DNA from: Malaya genurostris | Lineage: Eukaryota; Arthropoda; Insecta; Diptera; Culicidae | NCBI RefSeq assembly: GCF_030247185.1 | Contig: NC_080572.1 | Location: 38,293,383-38,357,382 of the forward strand | Reading direction: 5' to 3' | DNA length: 64,000 nt | In this document: piece after piece, positions 21,185-32,138 of the stretch | Layout of the letters: each line of letters opens with the position of its first letter | How positions within the stretch are numbered: position 1 is the first letter of the stretch | Position numbers and translations under genes: made by a program | Notes under the pieces: generated by a model | Database searches by the model: none | Seen by the model: only the letters and a program-made list of their open reading frames with translations | What the model was told of the DNA's origin: nothing

Positions 21185-22474
21185 ATGGATGAATCCATGG
21201 ACGTAAATCCTAGCATGAATCCTATACCCCCACGAACGAAAAAATATCAGGAGAGCTCTTCTGGGCCTTGGATAGTCTTTTTTAGACGTATATCAAAGCC
21301 ATTAAACATTTTACAAATTAATAAAGGTTTGACATCACGATACTCTTCAATCAAAGAGATCATAAAAGTAAATAACGATAAAATTCGTGTTGTGGTAAAT
21401 AATTTGAAACACGCGAATGATATTGTCTCTTCGGAACATTTCATTAAAGAGTATAAAGTTTACATACCCTCCAAAGATGTCGAAATTGACGGTGTTGTTA
21501 CCGAAGCGAGTCTTTCGGTAGATGATTTACTCAAGCATGGTGTTGGTCGTTTCAAGAACTCTATGCTTGAGGGTGTGAAAATACTGGAGTGCAAACAACT
21601 GTACTCAGTAGTTCATGAAGAGGGAAAGAAAGTTTATCGCCCATCAGACTCGTTTCGAGTGACATTTGCCGGGTCTGCGTTGCCGTCCCATGTCTATGTC
21701 GATAAAATTCTCCTCCCTGTTCGGCTTTTTGTTCCAAATGTAATGAATTGTACGAACTGCAAAAAATTCGGCCACACAGCTACTTACTGTAGTAATAAAC
21801 CAAAATGTATTAAGTGTGAAGGGCCTCATAAAGATAATGATTGCAACAAGGAAATTGAAAAATGTATTTATTGTGGAGAAAGTCCTCATGAGGATATTTC
21901 AGTATGCACTGCATTTAAAGTACACAAAGACAAAATTAAGCTTTCTTTAAAAGCACGGTCTAAGCGCACATATGCAGAAATGCTTAAAACGGTCATTGAT
22001 GTCCCCCCTTTGGAAACCGAAAACGGGTTTTCAAATCTAGAGGAACCAGAGGACTCTGACTCTGACGAAAATAGTGAAGGTAATTCGTTTATCACTACCC
22101 AAGGGTCAGTTAAGAGAAAGAAGTCTTCTTCCAAATTACCAAAAAAGATACCTAAAATTTCATCTTCAAAAAAAGATCCCCGTGTTAAACAAAAAAAGTC
22201 AAAACCAAAGACTGTGCCTCCTGGTTTGTCAAATTCACAAACCAATCCAGGATCTAGCACAGAAAAAGGTAATAATCCTGTGGGCTCTATTTCACAGCCA
22301 CCAACAGGATTACTGAAGTTTTCGGAAATTGTTGAATGGATTTTCTCAGCATTCAATATATCTGAACCCTTAAAGACCCTCATAATGGCATTCCTTCCAA
22401 TAGCTAGAAATTTTTTGAAGCAGTTATCAGCTCAATGGCCAATTGTCTCAGGTTTTGTATCTTTTGATGGATAA
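21185..22474 (+). CDS. LINE ORF1 nucleic-acid-binding (gag-like) protein
   Basis: A 429-residue protein starting at the ATG at 21185. The N-terminal 180 residues form a probable RNA-recognition-like region. Then come three cysteine knuckles: CTNCKKFGHTATYC, CIKCEGPHKDNDC and CIYCGESPHEDISVC at roughly residues 183-242. After RSKRTYAEMLK there is a low-complexity Ser/Lys/Pro tail rich in basic residues. ORF1 proteins coat the LINE RNA and accompany it in the retrotransposition particle. The frame is fully open. Its stop overlaps the ORF2 start by eight bases (ATGGATAA), suggesting reinitiation or coupled translation. Confidence 0.9.
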   Translation: MDESMDVNPSMNPIPPRTKKYQESSSGPWIVFFRRISKPLNILQINKGLTSRYSSIKEIIKVNNDKIRVVVNNLKHANDIVSSEHFIKEYKVYIPSKDVEIDGVVTEASLSVDDLLKHGVGRFKNSMLEGVKILECKQLYSVVHEEGKKVYRPSDSFRVTFAGSALPSHVYVDKILLPVRLFVPNVMNCTNCKKFGHTATYCSNKPKCIKCEGPHKDNDCNKEIEKCIYCGESPHEDISVCTAFKVHKDKIKLSLKARSKRTYAEMLKTVIDVPPLETENGFSNLEEPEDSDSDENSEGNSFITTQGSVKRKKSSSKLPKKIPKISSSKKDPRVKQKKSKPKTVPPGLSNSQTNPGSSTEKGNNPVGSISQPPTGLLKFSEIVEWIFSAFNISEPLKTLIMAFLPIARNFLKQLSAQWPIVSGFVSFDG

Positions 22475-25400
22475 TTTATCACCTGCCGCAAATGATACAA
22501 TCACTGTCCTGCAGTGGAATTGTCGAAGTATCATGCCAAAACTTGATTCATTTAAAATTTTATTGCATAGCCAAAAATGTGATGTATTTGCTTTATGCGA
22601 AACATGGCTTACTTCAAACATAGCTTTAAATTTTAATGATTTTAACATTATACGTCTCGATAGAGACTCTCCGTATGGTGGAGTGCTTTTGGGAATTAAG
22701 AAATGCTATTCCTTTTATAGATTAAACATCCCTTCAACTTCTAGTATAGAAGTTATTGCTTGCCAAATAAACATTAAAGGCAAAGATATTTGCATAGCTT
22801 CGGTTTATATTCCTCCAAAAGCACAAGTTGGACAGCGACAGCTTAATGAAATGGTTGAAGCCCTTCCTGCTCCACGATTGATTCTGGGGGATTTAAATTC
22901 GCACGGAATGATGTGGGGTTCCGTTTACAATGATAGCAGATCATCTTTAATACAAAACATTTGTGACAATTTTAGCATGACGGTATTAAATATGGGTAGC
23001 ATGACACGGATCCCAAGACCTCCTGCACGCCCAAGTGCATTAGATCTATCTCTTTGCTCAACATCAATTCGACTAGATTGCACCTGGAAAATATTGCCTG
23101 ATTGACACAGTAGCGATCATTTACCAATCATCATCTCAATTAGCAATAGCAATTGCATTGCTACTTCAGCTAGTATTCCATATGATTTGACAAAAAATAT
23201 CGACTGGATTAAATACCAAAGTAGTATCTCTAGTATTTTGAATTCAATGGAAGAGCTCCCTCCACTTGAAGAATATGACTTCCTCATTTGTTCGATTCTG
23301 GAGGCAGCAGAACATTCCCAAACTAAACGCTTTCCTGGGCCAACGACTAACAGAAGGCCTCCCAACCCCTGGTGGGACAAAGAGTGCTCAGAGGCTAAAC
23401 TCGCAAAACAAAATGCTTGCAAGACGTTTCTAAAACGGGGAGGAGGAACTCCTCAGAATTTTGAAAAACTTATGGCTTTAGAAACCAAGTACAAGAGCAT
23501 ACTTCGAGCCAAAAAATGTAGCTATTGGAGACATTTTGTCGAAGGTTTGTCAAGAGAAACCTCAATGAGCACTCTTTGGAACACGGCCAGACGAATGAGG
23601 AATCGTAACGTGGGCAATGAGAGTGATGAATACTCGAACCGATGGATATTTGACTTTGCTAGGAAAGTTTGCCCAGATTCTGTTCCTACGCAGAGCATTA
23701 TAAGAGAATCTCCTCCAAATAATGGTTTTATTAATAACCCATTTTCAATGATGGAATTTTCTATAGCACTTTTGTCTTGTAACAATAACGCTCCTGGGTT
23801 GGACAGAATTAAATTCAACTTGGTGAAGAATCTGCCCGACCTCGCAAAAAGACGTTTGTTGGAATTGTTCAACAAGTTTCTTGAGCAAAATATTGTTCCA
23901 CCTGACTGGAGACAAGTGAAAGTTATCGCCATTCAAAAGCCGGGGAAACCAGCTTCCAATCACAACTCATATAGACCCATTGCGATGTTGTCCTGCATCA
24001 GAAAATTGTTCGAAAAAATTATTCTACGACGTCTCGACACTTGGGTCGAGACGAACGGTTTGTTGTCAGATACTCAGTTTGGCTTCCGTAGAAATAAAGG
24101 GACGAATGATTGCCTTGCATTACTTTCGTCTGACATCCAAATTGCCTTCGCTCAAAAGCAACAAATGGCATCTGTATTTTTAGACATTAAAGGAGCATTT
24201 GATTCAGTTTCCATTGATGTTCTTTCAGACAAGCTCCACCAACATGGACTCCCAGCGGTTATAAATAATTATTTGCACAACCTTTTGTCAGAGAAACGCA
24301 TACATTTTTCATATGGCGATTTGACAACATTCAGAATTAGCTACATGGGTCTACCGCAAGGCTCATGCCTCAGTCCGCCCCTTTATAATTTTTACGTGAA
24401 TGACATTGACAGCTGTCTTGTAACCCCATGTACACTAAGACAATTGGCAGATGATGGCGTGGTTTCAGTTACTGGACCCAAAGCTATTGATCTGCATAAA
24501 CCATTGCAAGATACCTTAGATAACTTGTCCGTTTGGGCTGTTCATCTTGGTATCGAATTCTCTGCGGAGAAAACAGAGTTAGTCGTCTTTTCAAGAAAGC
24601 ATGATCCCGCGCAGCTTCAGCTCCATATGATGGGAAGAATGATCCAACAGGTTTTAACTTTTAAATACCTCGGGGTGTGGTTCGATTCCAAATGCAAGTG
24701 GGGAGGACACATTAGGTATCTGATAACGAAATGCCAACAAAGAGTAAATTTTCTTCGAACAATAACAGGATCTTGGTGGGGTGCTCATCCGCAAGATCTA
24801 ATAAAATTGTATCAAACAACGATACTTTCAGTGATGGAATATGGATGCGTTTGGTTTCGTTCCGCTGCAAACTCTCATATTATCAAACTTGAGCGAATTC
24901 AGTACCGTTGTTTGCGAATTGCCTTAGGCTGCATGCATTCAACACATACAATGAGTCTTGAAGTTCTGGCGGGAGTTCCTTCATTAAAAGATCGATTTTA
25001 GGAGCTTTCATCACGCCTGCTAATAAGATGTGCGGTGCTGAATCCCATGGTAATTAATAATTTCGAACGACTAGTCGAGCTTCGATCTCAAACAAAATTC
25101 ATGACAGTATATTTTAACCATATGTCACAGGAAATCAACCCTTCAAGATATATTCCTATCCATGTCAGCCTCCTAAATGTCCCTGACTCAACTTTATTTT
25201 TCGACACATCCATGCAGCGCGAAGTGCGTGGAATCCCGGATCACCTACGCTCGACGGAAATCCCAAAAATATTTTCAAGTAAGTTCAGGCATATTGACTC
25301 TGAGAAAATGTTTTACACGGACGGATCGCGAATTGAAGAAGCGACAGGGTTTGGTATGTTCAACAATAATGTTTCGGCCTCATTTAGGCTTCAAGAACCT

Positions 25401-26159
25401 GCATCTGTTTATATAGCAGAGCTAGCAGCAGTTCATTATAGTTTGAGTGTAATCGTCACATTATCTCCAAACCATTATTTCCTCTTCACAGATAGTCTGA
25501 GTGCAATTGAAGCCATTCGCTCAAACATGACTGGCAAGACTGAACCGTTTTTCCTGGGCAAAATAAAACAGTGCCTGAACGACATATTGAACAATAATTA
25601 TCTAATCACTATAGTCTGGGTCCCGGCTCATTGCTCCATTCCTGGCAATGAAAGAGCCGATATTTTAGCCAAACGTGGTGCTATTGAGGGTGAAATTTAT
25701 GAGCGACCGATTGCTTTCAACGAATTCTATAGCTCGTCTCGCCAAAGAACACTTGCCAGCTGGCAAGCTTCTTGGGATAGAGATGATCTGGGTCGGTGGA
25801 TGCACTCAATTATTCCGAATATATCGACAAAGGCATGGTTCAGGGGACTGGATGTGAGTAGGGATTTCATTCGTGTGATGTCCAGACTCATGTCCAATCA
25901 CTACACGTTAGATGCACATCTCCTTCGAATTGGGCTCTCCGAGACTAATCATTGTGCTTGAGGAGAAGGTTATCGGGATATTGATCATGTCGTTTGGACA
26001 TGCGTGGAGTATCGTGATGTCAGATCTCAACTAATAAATTCTTTGCGTACCCAAGGTAGACTATCCAATATCCCAGTTCGAGACATTCTTGCTTGTCGTG
26101 ACCTTTCATACATGAAACTTATTTATCATTTCATAAAGAAAATTGGAGTTTCAATTTAA
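22467..26159 (+). pseudogene. LINE ORF2 (endonuclease, RT, RNase H), three in-frame stops
   Basis: From the ATG at 22467 one frame runs 3,693 bp to TAA at 26157-26159, interrupted only by TGA at 23103, TAG at 24999 and TGA at 25959, with no frameshift. Domains in order are an AP-like endonuclease (LQWNCRSIMPK, CDVFALCETWL, ILGDLNSH, SDHLPI); reverse transcriptase (VFLDIKGAFDSVS, GLPQGSCLSPPLYNFY, LADDGVV); and RNase H (FYTDGS, IAELAAVHYS, FTDSLSA, WVPAHCSIPGNERAD). A C-terminal Cys/His motif is split by the last stop. The second stop replaces an expected Trp (DRF-stop-EL) and the third an expected Cys (HCA-stop-GEGY). Enzyme motifs themselves are intact, so the copy was inactivated recently by point mutation. 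Confidence 0.92.
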
Positions 26160-26544
26160 TAAAGGCCCCTTTGAAGTTCTGATCCCAGCTGCGTCCATGA
26201 GTTCAACCAATAGCTAAATTAGAATAAAAATTATGTAATGATACAAACAAACTCGAAACAGTTTATGAAATTATCAACAAAATGTCAAAAAAAAACAGCT
26301 TATTTTATAATTTATAGAAGGTAATCGTTTGGTTCTAATAATATTTCCGAGTAGATTTCATAATTAATGACGAGTTACCTAAGATGATATTTAAGCTATA
26401 AGAGAATATGTTTTAATAAATTCAAAACGTTGTGACTATGTTAGAATTAAATTAGGATAAGAATATTATGTAAAAGTGATGCTACGGCGAAGAAAAACTT
26501 ATGTAAACTGCCTTAAGAAATAAACGTATTTATGAAAAAAAAAA
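26160..26544 (+). other. LINE 3' UTR and A-tail
   Basis: AT-rich, non-coding, with a polyadenylation hexamer AATAAA at 26518-26523 and an A10 run at 26535-26544 directly before the target duplication. Confidence 0.75.
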
Positions 26545-26555
26545 TCACTGATGAG
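26545..26555. repeat. 3' target-site duplication of the LINE
   Basis: TCACTGATGAG, identical to 20499-20509. Confidence 0.85.
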
Positions 26556-26837
26556 ACGAAGGTAAAACGTGAAGAAATCGAAACGAAATATATACTTTTA
26601 ATACAAACCAAAAACCTCAAAATGTTCAAATTCTGCGGCAACAGCGACGACAAACGAATTGACGAAGGCGCGATAGGTGAAGCCATAGCCTTCCAAACAT
26701 TGATAGATGGTAAAGAAACTGTCTTTTGCCCATGGAAATGGGTCTCGTAGAGACCCAGCACAACGAAACATCGCAGTGATTCTATTTATACTATATATTT
26801 ATAAGTTAGAGTTTGGAAGCAACTCAATTTAATTGAT

Positions 26838-26904
26838 TCTTTTCTGGTCCCATGGTGTCATATGTGACCCATTTCTCATCCCCAGTGATCATCCGTTTAA
26901 TAAA
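26838..26904 (-). pseudogene. Tiny mariner transposase fragment
   Basis: The minus strand reads IKRMITGDEKWVTYDTMGPEK, matching the mariner block around the first catalytic Asp (TGDEKW). Only about 22 codons remain. The rest of 26556-27690 shows no gene. Confidence 0.7.
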
Positions 26905-27694
26905 CGGTACGGTATAATTCCGTTTGGCCTAAATTCCAAAATGCTATTTTGTATTAATTGGAGTGACACCCAAACATCAAGCTTCAAATTGAATTCAGAT
27001 TAGTGCAAGTGGTTTAAGCCACAGAGAACAGACATCCTGTACTACTTTTTCAAGAGACCAGGCATCCTGTCACAGAGAACAGACATCCAAGCTAGTTCAA
27101 ACTTTTTCAAAAAAGCTGTTGAAAGCATACAAGTAAAAATCCGTTTAAAAGCACCGCTGCGTTCGACCTTGCACGCATGAAAAGAAAATCCAAAGGAAAG
27201 ATGCACACTGAAAGTGATAATCAAAGCAATAATAAAGCCTTACCTTTGTTACATTCCAATTTGACATGCTATCACGACACGCTTCGCAATATTTATACAG
27301 AACAAATGCATGATTTAGGAAATATTATTACTGACACTAAGAACCATTCATGATCATACTATCTTCTGAACTTCTAACCTAGGCAATCAAATCCTATATC
27401 ACATTCACGCAGGCGCATTACATGTTTCAAAACATAAAAATATGTCAGAATGCATGAAACATGTACTGAATCTGCCGAGAGGAGGTGCTATTACGTTTCC
27501 TGCGAGACGCCAAGATACTTGACGCCCTCTAGAACAGTGAAAATCAGTAAACAACTGAACCAAACAACGAAGAACAAGATGACTCATCGTAACCCGTAAC
27601 CATGGACCGAATCAACTCTCACCCGGAACGTGAATTTTTTTTGTCTATTCTCTAAGAACTTGAAATGTACACATCGTTTTCCTCCCGTTCCCTC

Positions 27695-27748
27695 AGGGCT
27701 GAATGGCCCTAGTGGTTAAAGGCCAAATAAATAAATAAATAAATAAAT
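27695..27748 (+). repeat. Retroelement 3' tail with (AAAT)n
   Basis: GGGCTGAATGGCCCTAGTGG followed after a few bases by about six ATAA units looks like the 3' end of a short retroelement. A comparable end (GGTATAAATAAACG) occurs near 52136. Confidence 0.5.
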
Positions 27749-27841
27749 GTACTGAATCTACTGTAAAAATGTGTCTTTTCTGATGTTCGAGTATTCTGTG
27801 ACTGACAGAAGATGTAAATTTACACGATTTTTTCTAATGTA

Positions 27842-28043
27842 GCGTTTACACTATTGCTGGTTGCCAGCATGCTGGTGCCAGTGTACTGCCCTCTTAGGAA
27901 AAAAAACGTTCAACGATGGTCCTTCGTTGGTATAATACGTTGGATCATTGGACCACAGTTAAACGTTTTTTTCCTAAGAGGGCAGTACACTGGCACCAGC
28001 ATGCTGGCAGCCAGCATGCTGGCAGCCAGCAGAAGTGTAAACG
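27842..28043. mobile_element. Foldback MITE with about 65-bp arms
   Basis: The left arm 27842-27909 starts GCGTTTACACT and includes CCAGCATGCTGGTGCCAG and CTGCCCTCTTAGGAAA. The right arm 27961-28043 is its inverted copy, with an extra 15-bp unit (CCAGCATGCTGGCAG) present twice. The loop is about 50 bp. No coding capacity. Confidence 0.8.
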
Positions 28044-28855
28044 AGGCATAAGTGAAAGGATAAAAATATTATCAATGCCCAGGATGATTTTTTTAATATA
28101 CTTAGCGAATTCAACTAATTATGATCAAATGCAGGCAAAATCTTCATTGCACGTTGCAAGTCTTCCGGGATGCATAAACTCGACCATAAATTCATCATCA
28201 TTTTGGACTGTTTTTTCTTTAAAAATTGAAAAAAAATCTAGAAATATTGTCCATAATGACTCATTGGATGTCTTAGCTCTAGTTCCTTTCTCAGTACGTT
28301 AAATATTCTTGTTGCATCTTCGAGTGCTATCTTCTGCTTCATTCCATCAATGAAGTATTTTAGCAAAACTGTGTGTTTGTAATTTTTTGCTAGTTTAATG
28401 TAACCCAATAAACAACAGAAGCTTGATAAACGTCTGCAATGCAAGAGTATACAAATTTGTTAGGCACCTCACGTCAAACGATGAATCGTCAATCACAAAC
28501 TTCAATCTCATACCTCCTCGAGTCAGGTCAGTCTGCCTAGCGGTTTATGTTGAGCTGCAGGTGTCATAATAGTTTAACATAAACTGTGATGCACTGACGA
28601 GTCTAAGACAAAATTTAAAGATAATGGATTGCAATTGATGCCAGAAATGTTTCTCATCAGGAATTCAAGAATGAGTTGCCCATTCATTATGTGTTTCAAA
28701 TAAAAACAATATTCAATATTTCTTTTCTTTTTGTACTAGGTTTTGGCAACTATTTGTGGAGTAAAAATTTCTACAAAAAACGATATTTAAAATGTTACGT
28801 AACGCTATTACCAAAGGCTACAAACGATTACTTCGAAACTGTATGCGAATCCACA

Positions 28856-29067
28856 AGCAAATTCTTGGCATTACATTCCTTTTGTGGAATTTGGACTTTT
28901 CATTTCAACATACTTCGCAGCCGATTCTTAGTGTACAGAATCATTGCATGGCTAGTACTATGTATCCTGCTGACACTAAGAAACCTTCCAGATCGGGGCT
29001 CGAGAACATACGACAACTGGCTTTTAAGACCAGCGTCCTATGCATTGAACCGCCAACCCGGGTTGAT
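28856..29067 (-). mobile_element. tRNA-derived SINE, copy 2
   Basis: Same family as 8194-8397, inverted: a head with TTGGCGGTTCAATGC and a B box (TTCTCGAGCCCCG), and a body ending in CCAAGAATTTGC. It is flanked by ATGCGAATCCACA (28843-28855) and ATGCAAATCCACA (29068-29080), a 13-bp target duplication with one difference. Confidence 0.8.
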
Positions 29068-29774
29068 ATGCAAATCCACAGATACCATAAATCTTGAAAA
29101 TCAGGAAACATTACTTCACATGAGACCACGCCTATTACTGATGATATTGTGAGTTAATCCCATGAAAATTTTCATGATTTAAATCATTTTGCTCATAATA
29201 TCATTAGTAATAGGTATGATCTCAGGAGAAGACACGTTCCATGATTTTAATAATTTTATAATCATTTCTGGATTATGCTTGAAGTCCGCCTTCACATATG
29301 TCTGGTCATCTTTTACTAAGAGGTATTGTTTTGCTTACTTCTGGTCGTACAACTTCCGGGTATGGTATCTGTTTTTCGTCACGGGATAGGGGCTTCTGAA
29401 TATGAAGCTTTCGTGGTCCAGCTTGAGTTTTGGTATTTTGGCTGGAAGTCTTGCTCACATGCATTTTTGGGAAAATACGAAATAATCAAATATCATTGAT
29501 GATAAAAATCATACGCGATTTTCGGCAACGATCAGCACTATCCGCAAAATCAGTGATAAATTTGATCACTCGATGAGAGTATGGGCAAAATCTCATCTAG
29601 TTCGATATCACTACAGTGATGTTCCATAAACTTACACCTCATAATGAAACGACAATCATTCACAATCATTCTCTCGATTATCATCCTTGTAGCGATTTTC
29701 ACTGAAACTTGATGATTTGAAAGAGGTTTTGAAAACCAATTTCAACCAAATCTTAATACACTTAGTATTTTTGG

Positions 29775-30060
29775 AACGGGTAAGACGAATGGGTGTCGAA
29801 TAACGATGTCAGAAGTCATTTTGAAATCCAAGATGGCGTATAAAGTATGAGTTTTTTTGAAATGGGTAAAATGAATGGATATCGAATATCGATGTCGGAA
29901 AACTTTTTGAAATTCAAAATGGTGGGTTTCGATACGTCAAAATGCTTCGAAATTTCTACAATATGAGTATTTTTTAAATGGGTTTGATAAATGGGTGTTG
30001 AATCCCAATGTCTGAAGAATTTTTGAAACCTAAAATGGCATCTTTCAACGCTAGCTTATT
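29775..30060. repeat. Degenerate tandem units of a dispersed repeat
   Basis: Three imperfect units share a core like AATGGGTGTCGAATATCGAT followed by TTTTGAAATCCAAGATGG. Another group of the same units lies at about 43560-43880. No gene in this part of the intron. Confidence 0.55.
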
Positions 30061-30926
30061 TGTGACTAGTTTGCAATCATCTGTTACTAATATCTAACCA
30101 CTTGCGTCAACAAGCGCAGTTGCTAGTTGCTAGGTCGACTAAAAATAACGTTGTTACGTTGTAATACCATACTGAAATAACTTATCTTTCCATAACTTGA
30201 AAATAACTAGTTGGAACTTAGTCACCATCGACATTATAAATATTTAATGAATCGAGAATACTTTTCTATCAATTATAAAAATGCAGTAGAGTACTTGATA
30301 AACTTGATAGATGGTACAAATTTCACAACGATTTTAAAACTGTCAAGCGGAATTCAATTTTAATCAACTGTTTTTTATGCGTCTTAAAAATCAAAATCTG
30401 TTTATGAAGATATGAAAAATAAACAACGAAATAACTCTATGTTCAGAATGCTAAAAATTTATCCAAGTAGAGTGATTTTTCATTGTTTTTAAATTCATAT
30501 ATCATGAGAATTATAATATTATTATAATCGATGTTCATCCCCTATATTGTTTGCTTCGTGTTTATGATAGTGCGTAGAACAAAAATGATTACTCTACCCT
30601 CATTATTTTCACCAAAAATTAGTTTTGAAAAAAGTAATATTTTGATTTTTTTATGTTTCATACACTTCTTGCGACTCCATAGTATGATCGGGATATTCAA
30701 GCAAACAAAAGTTTTTAGGTTGCATTTTAATTGTCATTACTTTGGGAAAACCTGCCGATAGCTATCTGAATCATCTGAAAATTGTATGTTATAATCTTAT
30801 AATATCTATACTATTGCTATATCAATGCACAGTAACGATTTACATATACGCTCACGTGTTTATAATGGTTTCGCTGCATAGCTGTGAATAAAGATATGTT
30901 AAAATATGGTAACGATAACTTACAAA

Positions 30927-31183
30927 TCTGTATAAAATGTTCAAAACGACGTATGTAACAATGAGAGATTCTCTTTGTTTACTTTCTCTTTTGATTATTA
31001 CGGCACTCTTAGCAATCCTTCTCTCCAATTATTTACCGATAATAATAACTAAAGCTATCATCTTTTAATCTGCTCTGGAGAAATTACCGAAAAAAGCAGG
31101 AATATTTAGCAATAATCAAAAGAGAAAATAAACAAAGAGAATCTCTCAATGTTACATACGTCGTTTTGAACATTTTATACAGA
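30927..31183. mobile_element. 257-bp MITE with about 70-bp TIRs
   Basis: The ends 30927-31000 and about 31110-31183 are near-perfect inverted copies (TCTGTATAAAATGTTC ... GAGATTCTCTTTGTTTA). The short centre is unique. The target duplication is not clear. A diverged relative lies upstream of the sulfotransferase at 2215-2400. Confidence 0.8.
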
Positions 31184-31623
31184 AATGATAGTTAGTTCAA
31201 TGTTCATGTTATGAAGAAACACTGTTGTCACCATGTTTGAACCAGTGTAACATAAAAAAACACGCTCTTGCTCTTGTTGCAACATAGTTGGTCTAAGTGG
31301 TATCAGAACTAGTTACGGGTTGCTATTATTGAAGTCAAATAATAAATATGACAAAAAGTTGAGGTGATTGGAAACATAAATAACTATTTGGTAACTTGTT
31401 ATGTTACGTGTTAAAATCGATTGAACATTCCTAGAAATGTCGAAATGAGTTAGAGTTTTTGATAATTATTTTCGGTATTCAGGAATGACTCAAAACGGTT
31501 CGTATGGCGATAAATTATTATAACGAATAAATTTGAATAGTTTTGAGCCCAATTTTGAATTGGGTATCTTCATCTTCTATGACGGTTTAAACTTTAAAAA
31601 CTCATTACCCTGCCTATTACCCT

Positions 31624-31737
31624 CAAAGTCAAAGTCTTGGCAATACATTCCTTTTGTGGCCTTTCTGTTTCAACTGACTTTGCAGCCGATTCCTAGCGTA
31701 CAGAATCATAGCATGGCTAGTACTATTACCTACTGAC
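31624..31737 (-). mobile_element. SINE copy 3, 3' part (split by the hAT-like element)
   Basis: Body and 3' end of the SINE family (CATGCTATGATTCTGTACGC ... CCAAGACTTTG on the minus strand). It stops at the left end of the hAT-like element and continues at 43069. Confidence 0.8.
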
Positions 31738-31755
31738 CAGGGCTGGCAAAATCAC

Positions 31756-32138
31756 GATCAAAAAATCATCAAATCACGATCACTACTGATCATGAATCAC
31801 TTGTGATCTTTCCTTTAAAGATCACTACTGATCTGATCTTTTTACGATCAGTTGATCAGTCATCTCCAAATCACATCTAGGACGATCGGCAATGATCTTC
31901 CGTTACACAAAATCACTGCTGATTTTGAAACACAGCTGATCTAGATTTTTGTAAGATCAATCATTGGATGATTTGATCTGTTTTGAGCATTGTGACAAAA
32001 ATCAAACGTGATCGTGATCAGACATGAATGCAAATTGATTTACTTTTTAAATCGTTGATGTTGTGTTTCATCTGGTGAGGGGTGCGAAAATTGATGACAA
32101 TAGAAAATTATGCATCCAACAAAAGATTAGCGGTACGT
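31756..32138. promoter_or_regulatory. Left subterminal region with repeated ATCACTACTGATC motifs
   Basis: Exact ATCACTACTGATC copies at 31779-31791 and 31821-31833, plus many GATC/TGAT variants. The other end of the element (42694-43050) carries inverted copies, e.g. GATCAGTAGTGAT at 42952-42964. By analogy with hAT elements these are probable transposase-binding sites. Confidence 0.5.

Larger units (their letters stand above)
20510..26544 (+). mobile_element. Full-length I/LOA-type non-LTR retrotransposon
   Basis: A 6.0-kb element with a 675-bp 5' UTR, ORF1 (gag-like, three CCHC knuckles), ORF2 (endonuclease, reverse transcriptase, RNase H), a 3' UTR with AATAAA at 26518 and a terminal A-run, all bounded by an 11-13 bp target duplication. 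RNase H in ORF2 excludes the Jockey and most R1-type elements and fits the I or LOA groups. It lies antisense to the host ATPase gene. It appears complete, but ORF2 carries three nonsense codons, so this copy cannot retrotranspose on its own. The insertion target belongs to an older repeat family; similar junction sequences (ACTGACGAGTC, CTAACGAGTC) occur near 28595 and 44102. Confidence 0.93.
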
